Below are positions 13,071 through 24,720 of a stretch of 64,000 nt of DNA, piece after piece (position 1 is the first letter of the stretch; the number at the start of each line of letters is the position of its first letter). Under the pieces are notes generated by a model. It was not told where the DNA came from and did no database searches. It worked only from the letters and a program-made list of their open reading frames with translations. The stretch spans positions 20,082,268 through 20,146,267 of the forward strand of contig OU342814.1 in the NCBI GenBank assembly GCA_910591455.2. Reading direction: 5' to 3'. The translations under genes were made by a program, and so were the position numbers. The DNA comes from Pholis gunnellus. Lineage: Eukaryota; Chordata; Actinopteri; Perciformes; Pholidae.

Positions 13071-13494
13071 TGCGGCTGCTCTGCAGGTTAATGAGAATTA
13101 AACAGACGCTACGCTACGCTGCCGTAGCAAAAATAAGTACTTCCCAGGGTTGTATAATGATCACGTGGTAAAGGTTAGGGGACGATCTAACTGATTGATG
13201 ATTTCGATTTATTTTTTAAACGCTGACGGTCAGTTTGAAACAGGAAACAAACAGCAATCTCTTGTGTTTAAGATTTGTCTCTATAACAACGTCCCCTGAC
13301 TTCCTTCTATGTTCTGCCGTCGTAACTTATACAGCCTTGAGAGGGCGCTGTCCATTTAATACAAACCTGTCGTTTCCAACAGTTTTGGGCTTGTGGGAAA
13401 TCTTTTTTTTTTTTAAAAGGCTTTTAAAAACCAGGCGGCAACCTCCGGTTCTGAAGAGTGAAGCGAATGCACAAGTGTCTTAAACTTGTATTCT

Positions 13495-13800
13495 CTCTAA
13501 TGGCCATCAGGGGGCGACTCCTCTGGTTGCAAAATCAAGTCTGATTGTCTAGAAGTCTATGAGAAAATGACCCTACACTCCTGACTTGATTTATTACCTC
13601 AATAAACATTAGTTTATGGTCTTAATCGCTAGTTTTAGGTCTTCTTTAATACAACATGATGTTCATTTAGTAAATTACGGCCCCATTTAGAGTAAACTAT
13701 AGGTCATAAAGCAGGGCATGCTTTAGGGCGGGGCGACCTTGTGATTGACAGGCTACCAAAGCTGTATAAGGCGTCTCTGTGTTACTCCTCCACAGTTCAA
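13495..13800 (+). mobile_element. Interspersed repeat, plus-oriented member of an inverted pair
   Basis: Shares in reverse-complement order with 15600-15910 the blocks AGAAGTCTATGAGAAAATGA, GATTTATTACCTCA, CATGATGTTCATTTAGTAAA, CATAAAGCAGGG and CCTTGTGATTGACAGG. By eye identity is roughly 80 percent. No open frame of note, so probably a non-autonomous element. The two members lie about 1.8 kb apart. Confidence 0.8.
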
Positions 13801-13899
13801 ATATGGCCACTTTATTTCACTTGTTGGAAAAAGCCAAGATGCTGACGGCCAAAACGTCGAACTTTAAGCTTCTAATTGGTAGTTTTATAGTCTTTGCTT

Positions 13900-14335
13900 A
13901 AAAGTGAAATATTAAATGTACAAATGGAGTGAAGCACTAGAAAGTATCTCAGTACATTTACTCAATTACTCTACTTAAGATAAATTCTGAGGTACTTGTA
14001 CTTTATAAGTATTTCCATTTTTTGCTATACTTTTTTCTTCTTGTACTTTTTACTGTACTACGTATATCTAGGTACTTTACAGATTTTGCCTAGCTGTGTA
14101 CAAAAAGAGCTTCACCAGCTGCGATAATCAGTAATTATATTCCAGTAACACAATATATATTATTCTGAAATTAGCCACTCTGCATAATGGGTAATTCTGG
14201 TTCTCTGGTATATTTAGATGCTGATACTTTCCTACTTTTATTTAATTTGAATTGCAGAACTTGAAACAGTGTATTTCTACACCTTAGTACTGTTACTTGT
14301 ACTCAAATAAAATATCTGAGCACTTCTCCCACAAC
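13900..14335 (+). mobile_element. AAGTA-rich dispersed repeat, copy 1
   Basis: Dense in tokens such as GTACTTGTACTTTATAAGTA, TACTTTACAGATTTTGC, GCATAATGGGTA and ACTTGTACTCAAATAAA. The same token set recurs at 17205, 28470, 34180, 35600 and 59380. Recalled as an abundant teleost MITE-like repeat whose consensus ends in 'cttcttccaccactg'. Confidence 0.65.
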
Positions 14336-14339
14336 TAGT

Positions 14340-15190
14340 AATTTTCATTATTACAAATGTCAATGGAGCAGAACCTTGAAGCTACTTCTCACAGTACTAT
14401 TATGCTATAAAGTTTCTTTCTTTGGCATTGAATTACTTTATTGACTCAATCTAATTCCCTGTAAAATGTCAACACTGTTTTAGAAAAGTGCTATTTAGTA
14501 TATTATTACTACTGCTACTATCACTATTTACTTGCCAGATGCATTTTAGACTGCTGCCCCAGTTTTCTGTGTATCTTAAGTCTTTGTTGGTTTGTCATAC
14601 ATCTTTAAATCATTCTTCTTTCCTAAGCTGGAGCTGTGTTGTGGTTAGTCGGCCTATATCTGCTGTAGAGATTATTACTGAGCATCTATCCCTCAGCAGT
14701 GCCCAACATTAGTGACCTGTAAGCCTTTGTGTTGGCACCAAGGTCTGCGGATAGCAAACACACAATGCCGTAGTTCTCGGTAAAGATATTATACTGAGGG
14801 ATCTGCTGTTTCCATGACACCAGACGGCTCAGGTGTGCCCAGGTGAAGTCATATCTCTTTAATCAACTCTACTGTTAGTGCTTGTGTCTCTCCAAATTAG
14901 GACCACAATTCCCATCAGCCCCATTGCTTTCTGGCCCTCCTCCCTGAAGAGGATAAACATCAGACATCTTTTTTTTCCACTGGGTTTTCACTCCCTCCAT
15001 CATCTGCCCTCTGCTTTAAAATCTCAAGCTGTGTCCCAATTCCTCAATTCTGACAGTGTTTAAAATATTTAGTCAAGTTGCGCTCGAAAAAACGCAGCAT
15101 GCAGCCGCAACAATCCCCAGATTTTGGCAGTGGTGGGACGTCAGGGCCGGCTAAGCCTTCTCTGCTCGCCTAAACAGAATCACAGAGTTA
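14340..15190. other. Non-coding stretch, no gene recognised
   Basis: Incidental short frames only. Contains the second copy of a short repeat (14688-14735). Confidence 0.45.
14688..14735 (+). repeat. Short dispersed repeat, copy 2 of 2
   Basis: Direct copy of 13021-13068, about 1.67 kb downstream, with three mismatches in 48 bp. Confidence 0.75.
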
Positions 15191-15199
15191 TAGCTATTT

Positions 15200-15335
15200 T
15201 ATAATTGAATAATTTTTCACAAATACGCTACATGTGTTATTATTTTTCAACAAAACTACTTGGTTAAGTTAAGGAAAACATCGTGGTTTTGGGTTACTTG
15301 AGTAATCAGGTCACGTGACAAATAAGTCCACCTTA
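15200..15335 (-). mobile_element. Relic of the AACCTAACCAAGTAG repeat, reverse orientation
   Basis: AAAACTACTTGGTTAAGTTA here is close to the reverse complement of AACCTAACCAAGTAGTTTTG at about 61998. The flanks (GGTCACGTGAC) also look like this family. Short and decayed. Confidence 0.5.
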
Positions 15336-15339
15336 TCTT

Positions 15340-15985
15340 CTGGTTTGTCCTGGGTGAAAGTCATAGACTGAATATGTAGAAGTGGACGTAGTCACAATGA
15401 CGTGACCCATTGGTTTGAGGACTGCTGTTGTGAAGCCTCGAGTTTGGCATTTTAGCTGTTGCCATCTTGTTTTTTTGCAACCAGAAGTGACATGAGAGGG
15501 TGGAGCTAAGTACAACCAAAAACTGTACGAGATATTTTCAGTGGACCAAGATGTTACGATTAACTTTCATGAACTGAAAACACACTGTGAAAGGGTTAAA
15601 GTTGTAAGACAAAAACACAGACAACTCCGTGGTAGTGACCTGTCAATCACAAGGTAGCCACGCCCCTAAATCATACCCTGCTTTATGGTCTCTTTTACTC
15701 TAAGTGGACCATCATTTACTAAATGAACATCATGCTGTGTTTAAGAAGACTTGAAACTAGATATTGAGACCATAAACTCATGTTTACAATGTCTACTGAG
15801 GTAATAAATCGAGTGAGAAGTAGAGTCATTTTCTCATAGACTTCTATACAATCAAACTTTTATTTACAACCAGAGAAGTCGCCCTCTGATGGCCCTGATG
15901 GAAAGAATGCAAGTTTAGAACACTTCTTCATATTCTTCACTTTTCAGAGTCGGGGGCTGCAGCTGCAGCCATCTTTGTCGTTCCT
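15340..15985 (-). mobile_element. Interspersed repeat, minus-oriented member of an inverted pair, with flanking arm
   Basis: 15600-15910 is the reverse-complement partner of 13495-13800. The adjoining 15340-15530 (GCCATCTTG, TTTTTTGCAACCAGAAGTGA, GGTGGAGCTAAG) matches my memory of the rest of the same teleost element, so the full copy may span about 640 bp. No transposase is visible. Confidence 0.7.
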
Positions 15986-16390
15986 TATACTACCTCACTT
16001 GTCCTGGCTCATGATTACGTATACATACAAATTATACCGCATTATTTTCGTAGGTATAAGTACAAACAGTGTTTGCGAACAGCCTGGGTACTGTTATGCT
16101 CCAACCATAGTGCTTGTTGGACGGTTGAACAGTATTTGTAAATTTGTGTAACTCACAAACCCAATCACACTTCACGCTGTGATTGGTCAGCTGTGCAGAG
16201 GCGAGACAGGAGCCAGGGTTTCAATTTATTTTTTCAGTCTTACTGCAACGCCATGAATGTCTTCAGGGAAAGATTGACCGAAAGTGTGCTCCTTTATCCC
16301 CACATTTATACTATCATCACATCTCTGTGGCTGCAGGAAATATAAAGCTTTTTCATGCTCAAATGTGATCTTTTCTTCCTTTCTTCTTCA

Positions 16391-16511
16391 TCACCAAACA
16401 TCAGAGTTGGACCTCACTGATGCTCTTGTGGCTGAATGGGGGCGAATCCCTGCAGCAAGGTTCAACATCTGGTGGAAGCCAGACGAAGTGGAGGCTTTTA
16501 GCAGCATATGA
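16391..16511 (+). pseudogene. Tc1/mariner-like transposase C-terminal remnant
   Basis: The plus-strand frame ending at 16511 reads SELDLTDALVAEWGRIPAAR before running to VEAFSSI and a stop. From memory this resembles the C-terminal segment of fish Tc1-like transposases (DLTDALVAEW.xIP...VEAVIAAKGG). The conserved end after VEA is missing and the segment before SELD is unrelated, so this is a truncated, decayed copy. No DDE catalytic residues lie in this fragment. Confidence 0.65.
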
Positions 16512-16563
16512 ATGACCAACATGGCAGAAAGACTACATACCTTTGGCCATGGAGTGAAGATAC
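16397..16563 (+). mobile_element. 3' fragment of a Tc1-like DNA transposon
   Basis: Downstream of the transposase remnant, a decayed ACATACCTTTGGCCATGGAG block resembles the terminal word of fish Tc1 elements (CATACTTTTGGCCATATAGTG, recalled). No matching 5' inverted repeat was found nearby, so only the 3' end appears to survive. Confidence 0.6.
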
Positions 16564-17204
16564 TTCTGCACAAAGAGAAGCACGTCACATTTCACAGTGC
16601 ACTGTTTTGTTTTGCTGGTAGCTTGCATTTCAGATTACCGCTCAGCAGTAATTCGGAATCCTCTTTGATAACAGGTTGTTTCACGCAGTTGCTCTTTAAA
16701 GTGTCAGTCTCAGACTGTAGAGTGCAGCCCGAGGCGTCTTCTCAGATTACACTGAGCTGAGGAGAAGAAATCAGACGCGAGTTAACGGCCGCCGGTCACT
16801 TGGTCTTTCTGTCTAATTATCTTCTTCTCATTTTCAACAGCATTTCACAGCTTGGGCATGTAGCTGATGCTGTTTTAATACACAGTGACACTGAAATAAG
16901 CTTCAGAGACGTGATTGCCAACAGTAAAAGCAGCCAAGAGCCTCCTACAAAATAAAAGTCACGTGTGAAAACACATTTAAGTGCTTTTTGGACACATGTT
17001 GAGTTTTTCACCCTGTGGTTTTTCCTCTGCCATCACTGATGCTAATATTTGTTTCACTTTTGAATATTAAGGGTACATAATGGTTTTATTGCATTGTTTT
17101 ACCCTCTATATTAACACAAGGAAAAGTATTGTAAGAACACAACATTACTTATTTAAAATATCCTTGATGAATATGCACTCACCATTTTTAATGAGACCAT
17201 CTCT

Positions 17205-17640
17205 GTTGTTTGTGTTACATCATATGAAGTATATTATACTACTTCATACTTGACTTTAATTCATTCATTCAAGTGTTCTTTTTTACCTCAGTATTACTAC
17301 TTATTGATTGCTTATGTGACAGCTGTCATTACTAGTTACTTAAAAAATGAATATTTTACGAATAAAACATGAGAATCTAAAATATGATGCTTTGCTATCG
17401 ACTTTAAACTACCCAGCAGTATGTAAAGTAGTTGAATAATTAATAATAACCAGTAAATAAAGTAAAATATGATTTTTACATTAATAGTATTTCCACTTTT
17501 GATACTTTAAGTTCATTTTACTAAAGTATCATTTTAATACAGGACTTTTACTTGTAACAGAGTATTTTTATGGTGAGGTACTTTTATTGAGTAAAGGATC
17601 TGAATACTTCTTCTAATGTACTTTTTTACGTTGTATACTT
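17205..17640 (+). mobile_element. AAGTA-rich dispersed repeat, copy 2
   Basis: Good match to the family recalled from teleosts: AAACTACCCAGCAGTATGTA, CTTTTGATACTTTAAGTTCA, AGGACTTTTACTTGTAACAG, AGTAAAGGATCTGAATACTT, in that order. The best-preserved copy in the window. Confidence 0.75.
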
Positions 17641-19550
17641 ATTTTTCCCAAAACTTCTATTTCAATCATTTAACTTTTATCTCATCAACACTGACCAACA
17701 CTGTAAATATAGATATTATGTAAATCGTATATTTTTACTTAATAAATAATAATAATATACATTCTGACAGTATTATGTTTCGGAAGTGACGTTTTCTTTT
17801 GCCTGAAGTAACATTATGAAGATGATTTTATTTATTGTAAAGTAATCAGTTAAAGCTGGCAGTCTTTTTCAGTTTAAATGACTCTTTTTGTCTTTATTTC
17901 TGCAGTGTGGACATATAACAAGCAATGAATAGTCTCTGTATGGAAAATACATATAATATTAAGAATGACAAGTCAGCTGTAGGAGACACCTTTTATTTAA
18001 AACAACATTAACGTTGATTGATAAAAGTGTAAAAATATCACTTTGAGACTTTTATGTGTTGGGTGAGTACCTGCAGGTAATCATGAGATGTGGTATAATC
18101 CCCATGATGTCCGTGTTGTGCTGCTGTTGTCGATCGTATAAAAAGTCCTGTGTTTTTATTTATAATATTAAAACGGTTCAGTTTGATTATCCTCTCCAGC
18201 TTTTATCTGGAGGAGAATAATAACTTGTATTTGTTGGTGAAATAATTGTTTTAAACGGACCAGAATCCGCTTCGTTCTTGTTTTCTGCTGCGTTTTATTT
18301 AAACTTGACATCGTGTTTAGTCCAGAGTCCATTCATAAGCATTAATGTATCAGTTTACAGCTGATTTGTGTTTCTCTCAGACACCAACGTTTTATTTTGC
18401 ACTCTTAGAATATTTCATCAGAGTTTACAAATCAAATGAAATCTGTTTAATTTCTACTGAATAATAAACCACTACCCGTTCACTTAACGTCAGACGGACT
18501 TTATAAAGGTATTTCCGGTGCGTTTTTATCTGATTCTCTCCGATACAACGTGAATCTGACAGAAGTTGAATCCGCTTCTATTGAAATCAAATAAATATAT
18601 AGGCTAAACCAAACTTTGTGTCTGTGTTTGATCCCGGCTCTAATTGTCTGTTTGTGTGCTTCAGTTATTTAATATTTAAATCTAGAATTGACTGCTAATA
18701 TAATGTGCTAACGTTAATTTCGGACACTGTAAAAAGAACACAATTCATGAACGTCACCGTGCTGATCCTCACCGGTTCATATCGAGCATATTTGTACGTA
18801 TTTTTATTTTAACTTTTAAAATTAGAGACGAAACATGACAACGAATTTATTTTACTCCAGAAGAAACAGAGGCTCCCTGGTGAAGATCACAACGGAAATA
18901 TTGAAAAAAGTAACACGTTGGCCCAATAGAGTTAAATTAATGGTAGAAATAAAACAAATGTAATGATAAAATAAAAACAGAAAAAGTAAAATACAAAAAG
19001 AGTAAAGCTGCTGCACAAACATGCCAAAGATAAATACAAACGTCCCGCGAAACTCTGCAGTGCTGCTGCCGCGAGACAACTCGTTGGTATAAACTTAATG
19101 GAGATATTAAGGAGCTGCAGGACAAAAGTGAATGAAAAACAAAAGATTAATAAAAGTGACCTTATGTTAAGTTATCTTTTTGCAGTTTGTTGCTTTTCAA
19201 AGACATTAATGAATTAAAAGTGAGATAAAAACTATTTTTATATTAATGGCAGAAAAATACAAAGAAATCATTTTGTTCCCAACACATTCAGTATAATTAG
19301 TTTATATATTATTTATAACTCTTACATTCATTAATGTGTTAAATAGTTGAAGTATTAGAGAATAATAATAATAATAACATCTAGATGAAAAAGGTCATGA
19401 TGTCTTACAATTATCTAATGAGTTGAGATTGTATTTAATGATGAAAATATATTGCAACAGTATGTTTATTATAATTATATCTTGTAGTACAGCAGTACAA
19501 ATGTACCAAAGTTTACTAAAATAAACAAAAAAATAAAAACGATGTAAATA
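17640..19550. other. Non-coding AT-rich stretch
   Basis: No gene recognised. Sequence is AT-rich and unique-looking, with no clear repeat signature. Frames at 18852-19125 on the minus strand are low-complexity and hydrophobic. Confidence 0.45.
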
Positions 19551-19555
19551 CACAC

Positions 19556-19598
<43 letters not shown>
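19556..19598. repeat. (ATT)n trinucleotide repeat
   Basis: About 14 uninterrupted ATT units, followed by TAG/TAGTAGTAG at 19601-19612. Confidence 0.95.
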
Positions 19599-19619
19599 AT
19601 TAGTAGTAGTAGTTGTTTT

Positions 19620-20625
19620 AATCTCACTTATTCTACCAAAGTAATGATAATAATAATTTCTGGATTACATGTTTACACTCAGGCCTACTCAACAAATAGG
19701 TAATAAAAAACAATGGTTGTATCACTAAAGGACCATTGTAGTGTTTTTTCAGGTCTTGGCCTTTTAACTATAATGTAAATACTACATTTTCTAATGCAGG
19801 CTGGTAGTTTAATATTTCATAATGTGTGTTTGTTGTTGTTGGTTTTCCAGGCTGTCATTGGGTTCAATTCATTTCAGTATGAACATCCGTCAGGTGAACA
19901 TTAACTCTGCATTAACTTTAGTCTGTGTGACATTCATGCTGCATGCTGAAGCAGATTGATTTGAAAACTCTGCATCACATGACAACTCACAAATAAACAT
20001 TTTCTTTAAATGAATACAGACTCTGAACCATAACATATGTTTCAGCAGTTTGATAATTGTTTTTTTTTAGATTATACCGAAATAAATGGAAACCAACGGC
20101 TGTCTGGAGACAAAATACACATTTCTAAAACACAGATGCACATATTAAAAGCACGCATTAAAACGCGGGCTGGTGAAGGAATCAAGTTTAACAACACAAA
20201 ACAACAACCTCAAGTGAAGATGAAGGATTAATAAAAGGGATTTCGTTTCTATTTTGACATGAAAAAGGTTTTTTTCCTCATGTGACAAGAAGTACTTAAC
20301 CCGTATTAACAGTAGTGGTACTGTTTATCTACACCTAAAAAAACATCAGGTTCATCAGAAGTTCAGCAGCTTCACCAGCTCCTGTACAAACATTTACAGT
20401 AGATGTGATTTTGTTTACCACTACATCTGAGCTCCAGCCGTGACCTTTCACCTCTCTGACAGTGACTCCTGAATAGGCCGAGTGGATGTTCTTTCAGTTT
20501 GAAACACCTCGCTGCTGCATTATTAACCACGAGCTGAGCGGGTCAGCTGATCCCAGCTGCTGTGGAGGCCTGCTGCTCAAGTCGATTCTGTGATTAGTGG
20601 TCACGCGATGGGCCTCGAAAATACG
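19620..20625. other. Non-coding stretch; 20440-20625 is low-repeat
   Basis: No gene. The 20440-20625 segment is GC-balanced, carries CpGs and words such as CATTATTAACCACGAG, and lacks repeat signatures. Candidate conserved element, unproven. Confidence 0.4.
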
Positions 20626-20662
20626 CAGAAGAAGAAGAAGAAGAGGAGGAGGAAGAAGATGA
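20626..20662. repeat. (GAA)n/(GAG)n purine tract
   Basis: GAA units passing into GGA units, about 37 bp of almost pure purine. Confidence 0.85.
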
Positions 20663-21189
20663 GTGCATGGAGGGATCTGCTGGTTTACGGCCTCCCCATT
20701 GGCTCACAGGCTGGTTCCCAGCATGTTTTTATTGGCTGGTGCCGGTTCCCATGAGTACTGGAGGGAGGTAGGGGAGGTCAGACAGGCCTCGCCCTGTTGA
20801 AACTCAGCAGCTTTGATGTTTATCATGGCATGACCTCCTGCTGGAGCTCTCCACCTCCTTTTCCTCCTCTCTTCCTCTTCCTCTGTTATTCCTGCACCAC
20901 TTCTTCTGCATCTTCACCATGCTCCATTTAATTCATCCTTTCCGCCTCATTCACTTAAAGTCCAGCATTTCCTTTCTCAACGTAATGGGCAAAAAATAGA
21001 TAATGCAATTCTCTACAATATAATCTTGAGGAGTCAGGGTTGAGTATGTCCCTGGTTTCAGAAGTAACTAGAAAGGTGACCTCAGTAAAGTGCAGATCTC
21101 CTGCAGGTGTATCTGCAAAGACTATGTGATCGAATGAATACAACCCATGATTGGCTAACCCCCCCCTCACAAAGCAGCCTGTCCACGCT

Positions 21190-21548
21190 GCAGCGAAGAG
21201 GTACAGCAGTGTGTGTACTGGTAGCTATGTTAGCGGTTAGCCAAACTCACTGCAAACTGTTGTCCCCTCACTGTGGGCGCAGAGTAGCGGACTCAGCTTT
21301 GTCATCACTAGCAGCTCCAACAGAGCAGGAGCCAGTTAGAGTAGTGAGGTATGAGCTTAAAACCAGTGGCAAATGGTATTTTGAGAACATTTGAGTCACC
21401 GCAACCGCAAGAGGTCCTGGAGCATGCAGCCATAACTGGCCACCCAAAATATTACGCAGTTTACTGGAGCAGAATGCGAGATAAGCTGTGGACAGACACA
21501 GAGGTGCACACTCACTCACTCACTCACTCACTCACTCACTCACTCACT
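21190..21548 (-). mobile_element. Unclassified dispersed repeat ending in (CTCA)n
   Basis: Reverse-complement counterpart of 48957-49290. Shared words include GGTAGCT and GTTAGCCAAACTC, GAGTCACCGCAACC, AAGAGGTCCT, GCAGCCATAACTG, CCAAAATATTA, GGAGCAGAATGCGAGAT, GGACAGACACAGAGGTGCAC. Both copies run directly into a tetranucleotide array at the same end. A terminal simple repeat is typical of retroposons, but no tRNA-like head or reverse transcriptase is visible. Confidence 0.75.
21507..21548. repeat. (CTCA)n tetranucleotide array
   Basis: About ten units. It abuts the dispersed repeat and has a counterpart of about 20 bp at 48957-48977 in the opposite orientation. Confidence 0.95.
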
Positions 21549-21619
21549 TGAAGCAGGCACACAGGAGACCGATCACACGGTCATCGTGGTGGAGATAAAA
21601 AAAACATTTATTTTTATCA

Positions 21620-21870
21620 TTATCTATGTTGGTGACTCACAGTTGGAGCTCTTCTACAATCTGAATGGATACAAAACTCTCCTGGTTGAAACATTTGGGG
21701 AGAAAAAGATAAACCTTGTTCGAGAATATCGGGTTCTTTGATAAAAAAAAAACACTTTTGGGGAGAAGCTACGACTCCCAGGGTGCATTTTGGCAAATAA
21801 CCATGGCGACTTGTTTTGTTCACAACGAAATGTTTTCGGAATTCGCTGCAGAGGCTCATGGGTATTGTTG
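21620..21870 (+). mobile_element. Relic of an interspersed repeat (ACGACTCCCAGGGTGCATTTTGG)
   Basis: The block GCTACGACTCCCAGGGTGCA, TTTTGGC, AACCATGGCGACTTGTTTTG has the look of a common teleost repeat. No second copy in this window, so the call is weak. Confidence 0.4.
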
Positions 21871-21949
21871 TGTTTAAACCTTTATGATCATTACTTTATT
21901 ATTATTATTGTAGCCATTACTATTATTATGCAGTACTTCCAGAACCTTG

Positions 21950-22260
21950 CTGTCACCTCTTCTTCCTCCTTCCTACTCCTGTCTAATCTTTTCTCCTCCA
22001 CCTCCTCATCTTCCATTGTCACCTCCTCTTCCTCCTCTGTTCTTTACTCTGTTTTCCTCTCAGCTTCTCCTCCTCCTCTGCCATCTCTCATGAAGCTCCT
22101 ACTCCTCTTCATCCCCCTCCTCCAACTCCTCGCTGTCTTCATCTCTTCCATAGCCATCGCCCACCTCCCGCTGCTGCTGCCTCTGTTTGTCGTCGTCGTC
22201 CTCCACCATCCTCCACCTTCTCTTCCTCATCTACTAACGTTTCTACTCTTTTCGTCTCCT
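21950..22260. repeat. CT-rich polypyrimidine tract
   Basis: About 300 bp strongly biased to C and T on the plus strand, rich in CCT and TCC words. It opens a Ser/Leu/Pro-rich plus-strand frame (21790-22344) that I do not consider a gene. A second CCT-rich patch lies at 22648-22698. Confidence 0.8.
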
Positions 22261-24090
22261 GAATCCCCTGCTGCTTGTTGTCCTGAAAAATCAATTAACT
22301 GTTTTGTCTTTATGAACTCGGTAGAAAATGGTAAAAAAAGCTAAAAAATGCTAATTATAATTTCAAAAGCCCAGCATGACGTCTTCAAATGTTTTTCCAA
22401 CCAACAGTCTGAAACCCAAAGATGCATTTCAGCAGCAAAAAGCAGCAAATCTTCTCGCTGGAATCTGGAACCAGAGAACGCTTTTGCTCAAACAACGACT
22501 TCAAAAGTTTCACTTCTAAAGGAATCAACAAAACAACAAACCTATCAGCTGAATTTAATCCCAGCAAAACTGATATTTATTTGTTATTTAATGTTGGTAG
22601 AGATGTCTTGAGCCATCACTTACACAAGAACTGTGTTGATAACCTGCTGCCTCCTCTTCTTCCTCCTCCTCCTTCTCCTCCTCATCCTCCTCCTGCTGTC
22701 ACTTTGCCATTTTCTTCCAGGAAGCAGCTCTGCCTTTCAGCCTGCTTGTCTGTTTCTCCAACATGCAACAACATTCGTCAGAGCGGCGCCCACGCCGTTG
22801 AGAGGACGATAAGTCGAAATTCGGTCGCTGTGTCTCATGTTTTCACAACCTCACTGTGATTAAACTCTGACCGAAATGCACAAACTAAACTTGGACAAAC
22901 CTGATTATTTTTAGGCTAATTGACCAGATTGAAACCGGTCTGTGCACGCCGGCTGTTTAGTGGGCCTTTACTCGGATGTCTCCTGGTTTGTTTGTCTAAC
23001 TCTTTGGCAGTTTGTCTGCCAGCCTGCCTGCCTGTTTAAATTTCACAGTCTTTTCCCACCAGTCCGTTCAGCTCACACACCTGTCTGTCTCTCTGTCTGT
23101 TTGACTGACTGGCCGTCTGTCTGACTTGATATTTTCTTCCCGTTTCTGTCTCTTTCCTCTTCCCCGTCTGTCTGTCTGAGCTGTGCCGGCCTGTCCGGCC
23201 TGTCTGTCCGTCTCACGACGAGCAGTTTAAATCCGGTCTCACCTTCCCTCCTGAACTCTTCCTGCCTCTTTATATGTTTACTAGAAAGTCTGCAAAACTT
23301 TTTTTTGCCCAATCTTTTCTCAGTTTTCCTGTTAATCCTCAGCCAACTGAGTCTCAGGAATATTTTAAAGCTTCTAGAGTCGACATTCTGGGGTTTATTC
23401 CTCTGAAATTGTCTTTATTTGTCTGTTTTTGCTGCAACATGACTGAAACTCCAGCACAGGAATCTCCTGCGCCTATTGTCCGGCTGAGCCTCTGACCTTT
23501 AACCTCCAGCTGGTAAAGCTGGAGACCTCGAGGTCGAAGCTTTTTGTGCTTTCACGCTGGCTGCAGGTCGCTTTAGAGGAGAGTGTCCCTGGCGGAAGCA
23601 CAGATTAAACCAGAACAAAAAGATCAAATTGAAAGTGGTTTCAAAGCAAGAAAAGCGCTCATTCTTCGGCTATCCCGTTAAATTAGCGGTTGCGTCAAGA
23701 CAGCGGCGACCTAACGGAGGAGGATAAATCGTTTCCTTCCTCTCTTAAATAAAGTCAATTAGTGGAGGACCAGCTATAATCAGAGCTGGTCGGGGGACAT
23801 CCATCACTTTACACCCCCGAATTCAAACCCCCGCCACCTTCGACCACAGCAGCTAAACTCCACGGCCAAACAGTCAGAAGGAGAAAGTGGGTTCAAAATG
23901 GCTGACGTCTCAGGAGCATTTCAGTTGCAGGGAAGGACTGACTGCGCCTTCACCCTACATCCGGAGAACGTGCAACGATTTCAACGAAACGCCTCTCAGA
24001 GCAGATGGTTGTAGGGTAGAAGAGGAGGAAGAAAGGAAGGAAAATAGAAAGAACATACAACACACGCAGCAGAAATGAAAGCATGCATAC
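22260..24090. other. Non-coding stretch with a low-repeat block at 23560-23890
   Basis: 22930-23220 is rich in imperfect CTGT/CTGC words. 23560-23890 is unique-looking and holds TTAAATTAGCGG and GTCAATTAGTGG, which are homeodomain-type words. It also holds an 8-bp-arm inverted repeat at 23768-23791. No gene recognised. Confidence 0.4.
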
Positions 24091-24720
24091 ATAATAGAGC
24101 GTGACGCCACGAGGTGAGGATGAAGAGTGGGAGTTGGGATGTCCCCCATTCCTCCCCTCTATATTTTCTTGTTTCATGTGTAGAAAATGGAGGAGGAGTG
24201 AAGGCCGGCCTTCTGACAGAGGTGAAAGCGAGGGGAGGTTAGAGAGGAGGGAGCAGGGGCGGAGTCGGTGGAGAAACGGGCGCCTCGGCGGGCCACTCAG
24301 AAGCCGCCGCGTTACGAAAGAAAAAACACAAAACCCTGGTGGAAGATTGAGATAATTCTAATTAGAAGTGACTCTGCGTGCCAGTGATCCATGCAGACTA
24401 TTAGTGTTGTCACGAAACACTGCGGATGCTACTGGGCATGCTCAGTAAGTCGGGCGGCCCCCGCATCGTTGGGCTGTTTGGCGAATGGAAGGTCACGTCG
24501 CCTGGGTGTGCAGCAGCGAGCGTTCCCTCAGCACGCTCCGGGTTGCCTGGATTCTGCACGCGATCTTCACTTGGGGGCGGGGTGGGAGCAACCGCCAGGC
24601 GGGTCACGGCTCTTATTTTTTTTGCTTTCCTGCGTTGTTTGTTTGAAAATACTGCGGCATAGTTTTGCTGCATTTTCAAGCTGATGCCCTTAAAACAGGC
24701 CACGGAAGGTTCGAGGCCAA
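24090..24720. other. GC- and CpG-rich island, function unknown
   Basis: Clearly richer in GC and CpG than its surroundings, with an SP1-like GGGGCGGGG at about 24574. Overlapping open frames exist on both strands (97 aa plus at 24391-24684; 131 aa minus at 24410-24805), as expected in GC-rich DNA. None shows a recognisable domain. It could be an unmethylated regulatory island or an unrecognised exon or promoter. Confidence 0.45.

Noticed and set aside
21790..22344. 184-codon Ser/Leu-rich plus-strand frame
   Set aside because: Follows the CT-rich tract, which lacks stops in this frame; no domain.
24708..24720. tRNA B-box-like word GGTTCGAGGCC
   Set aside because: No A box, acceptor stem or anticodon arm could be placed upstream.
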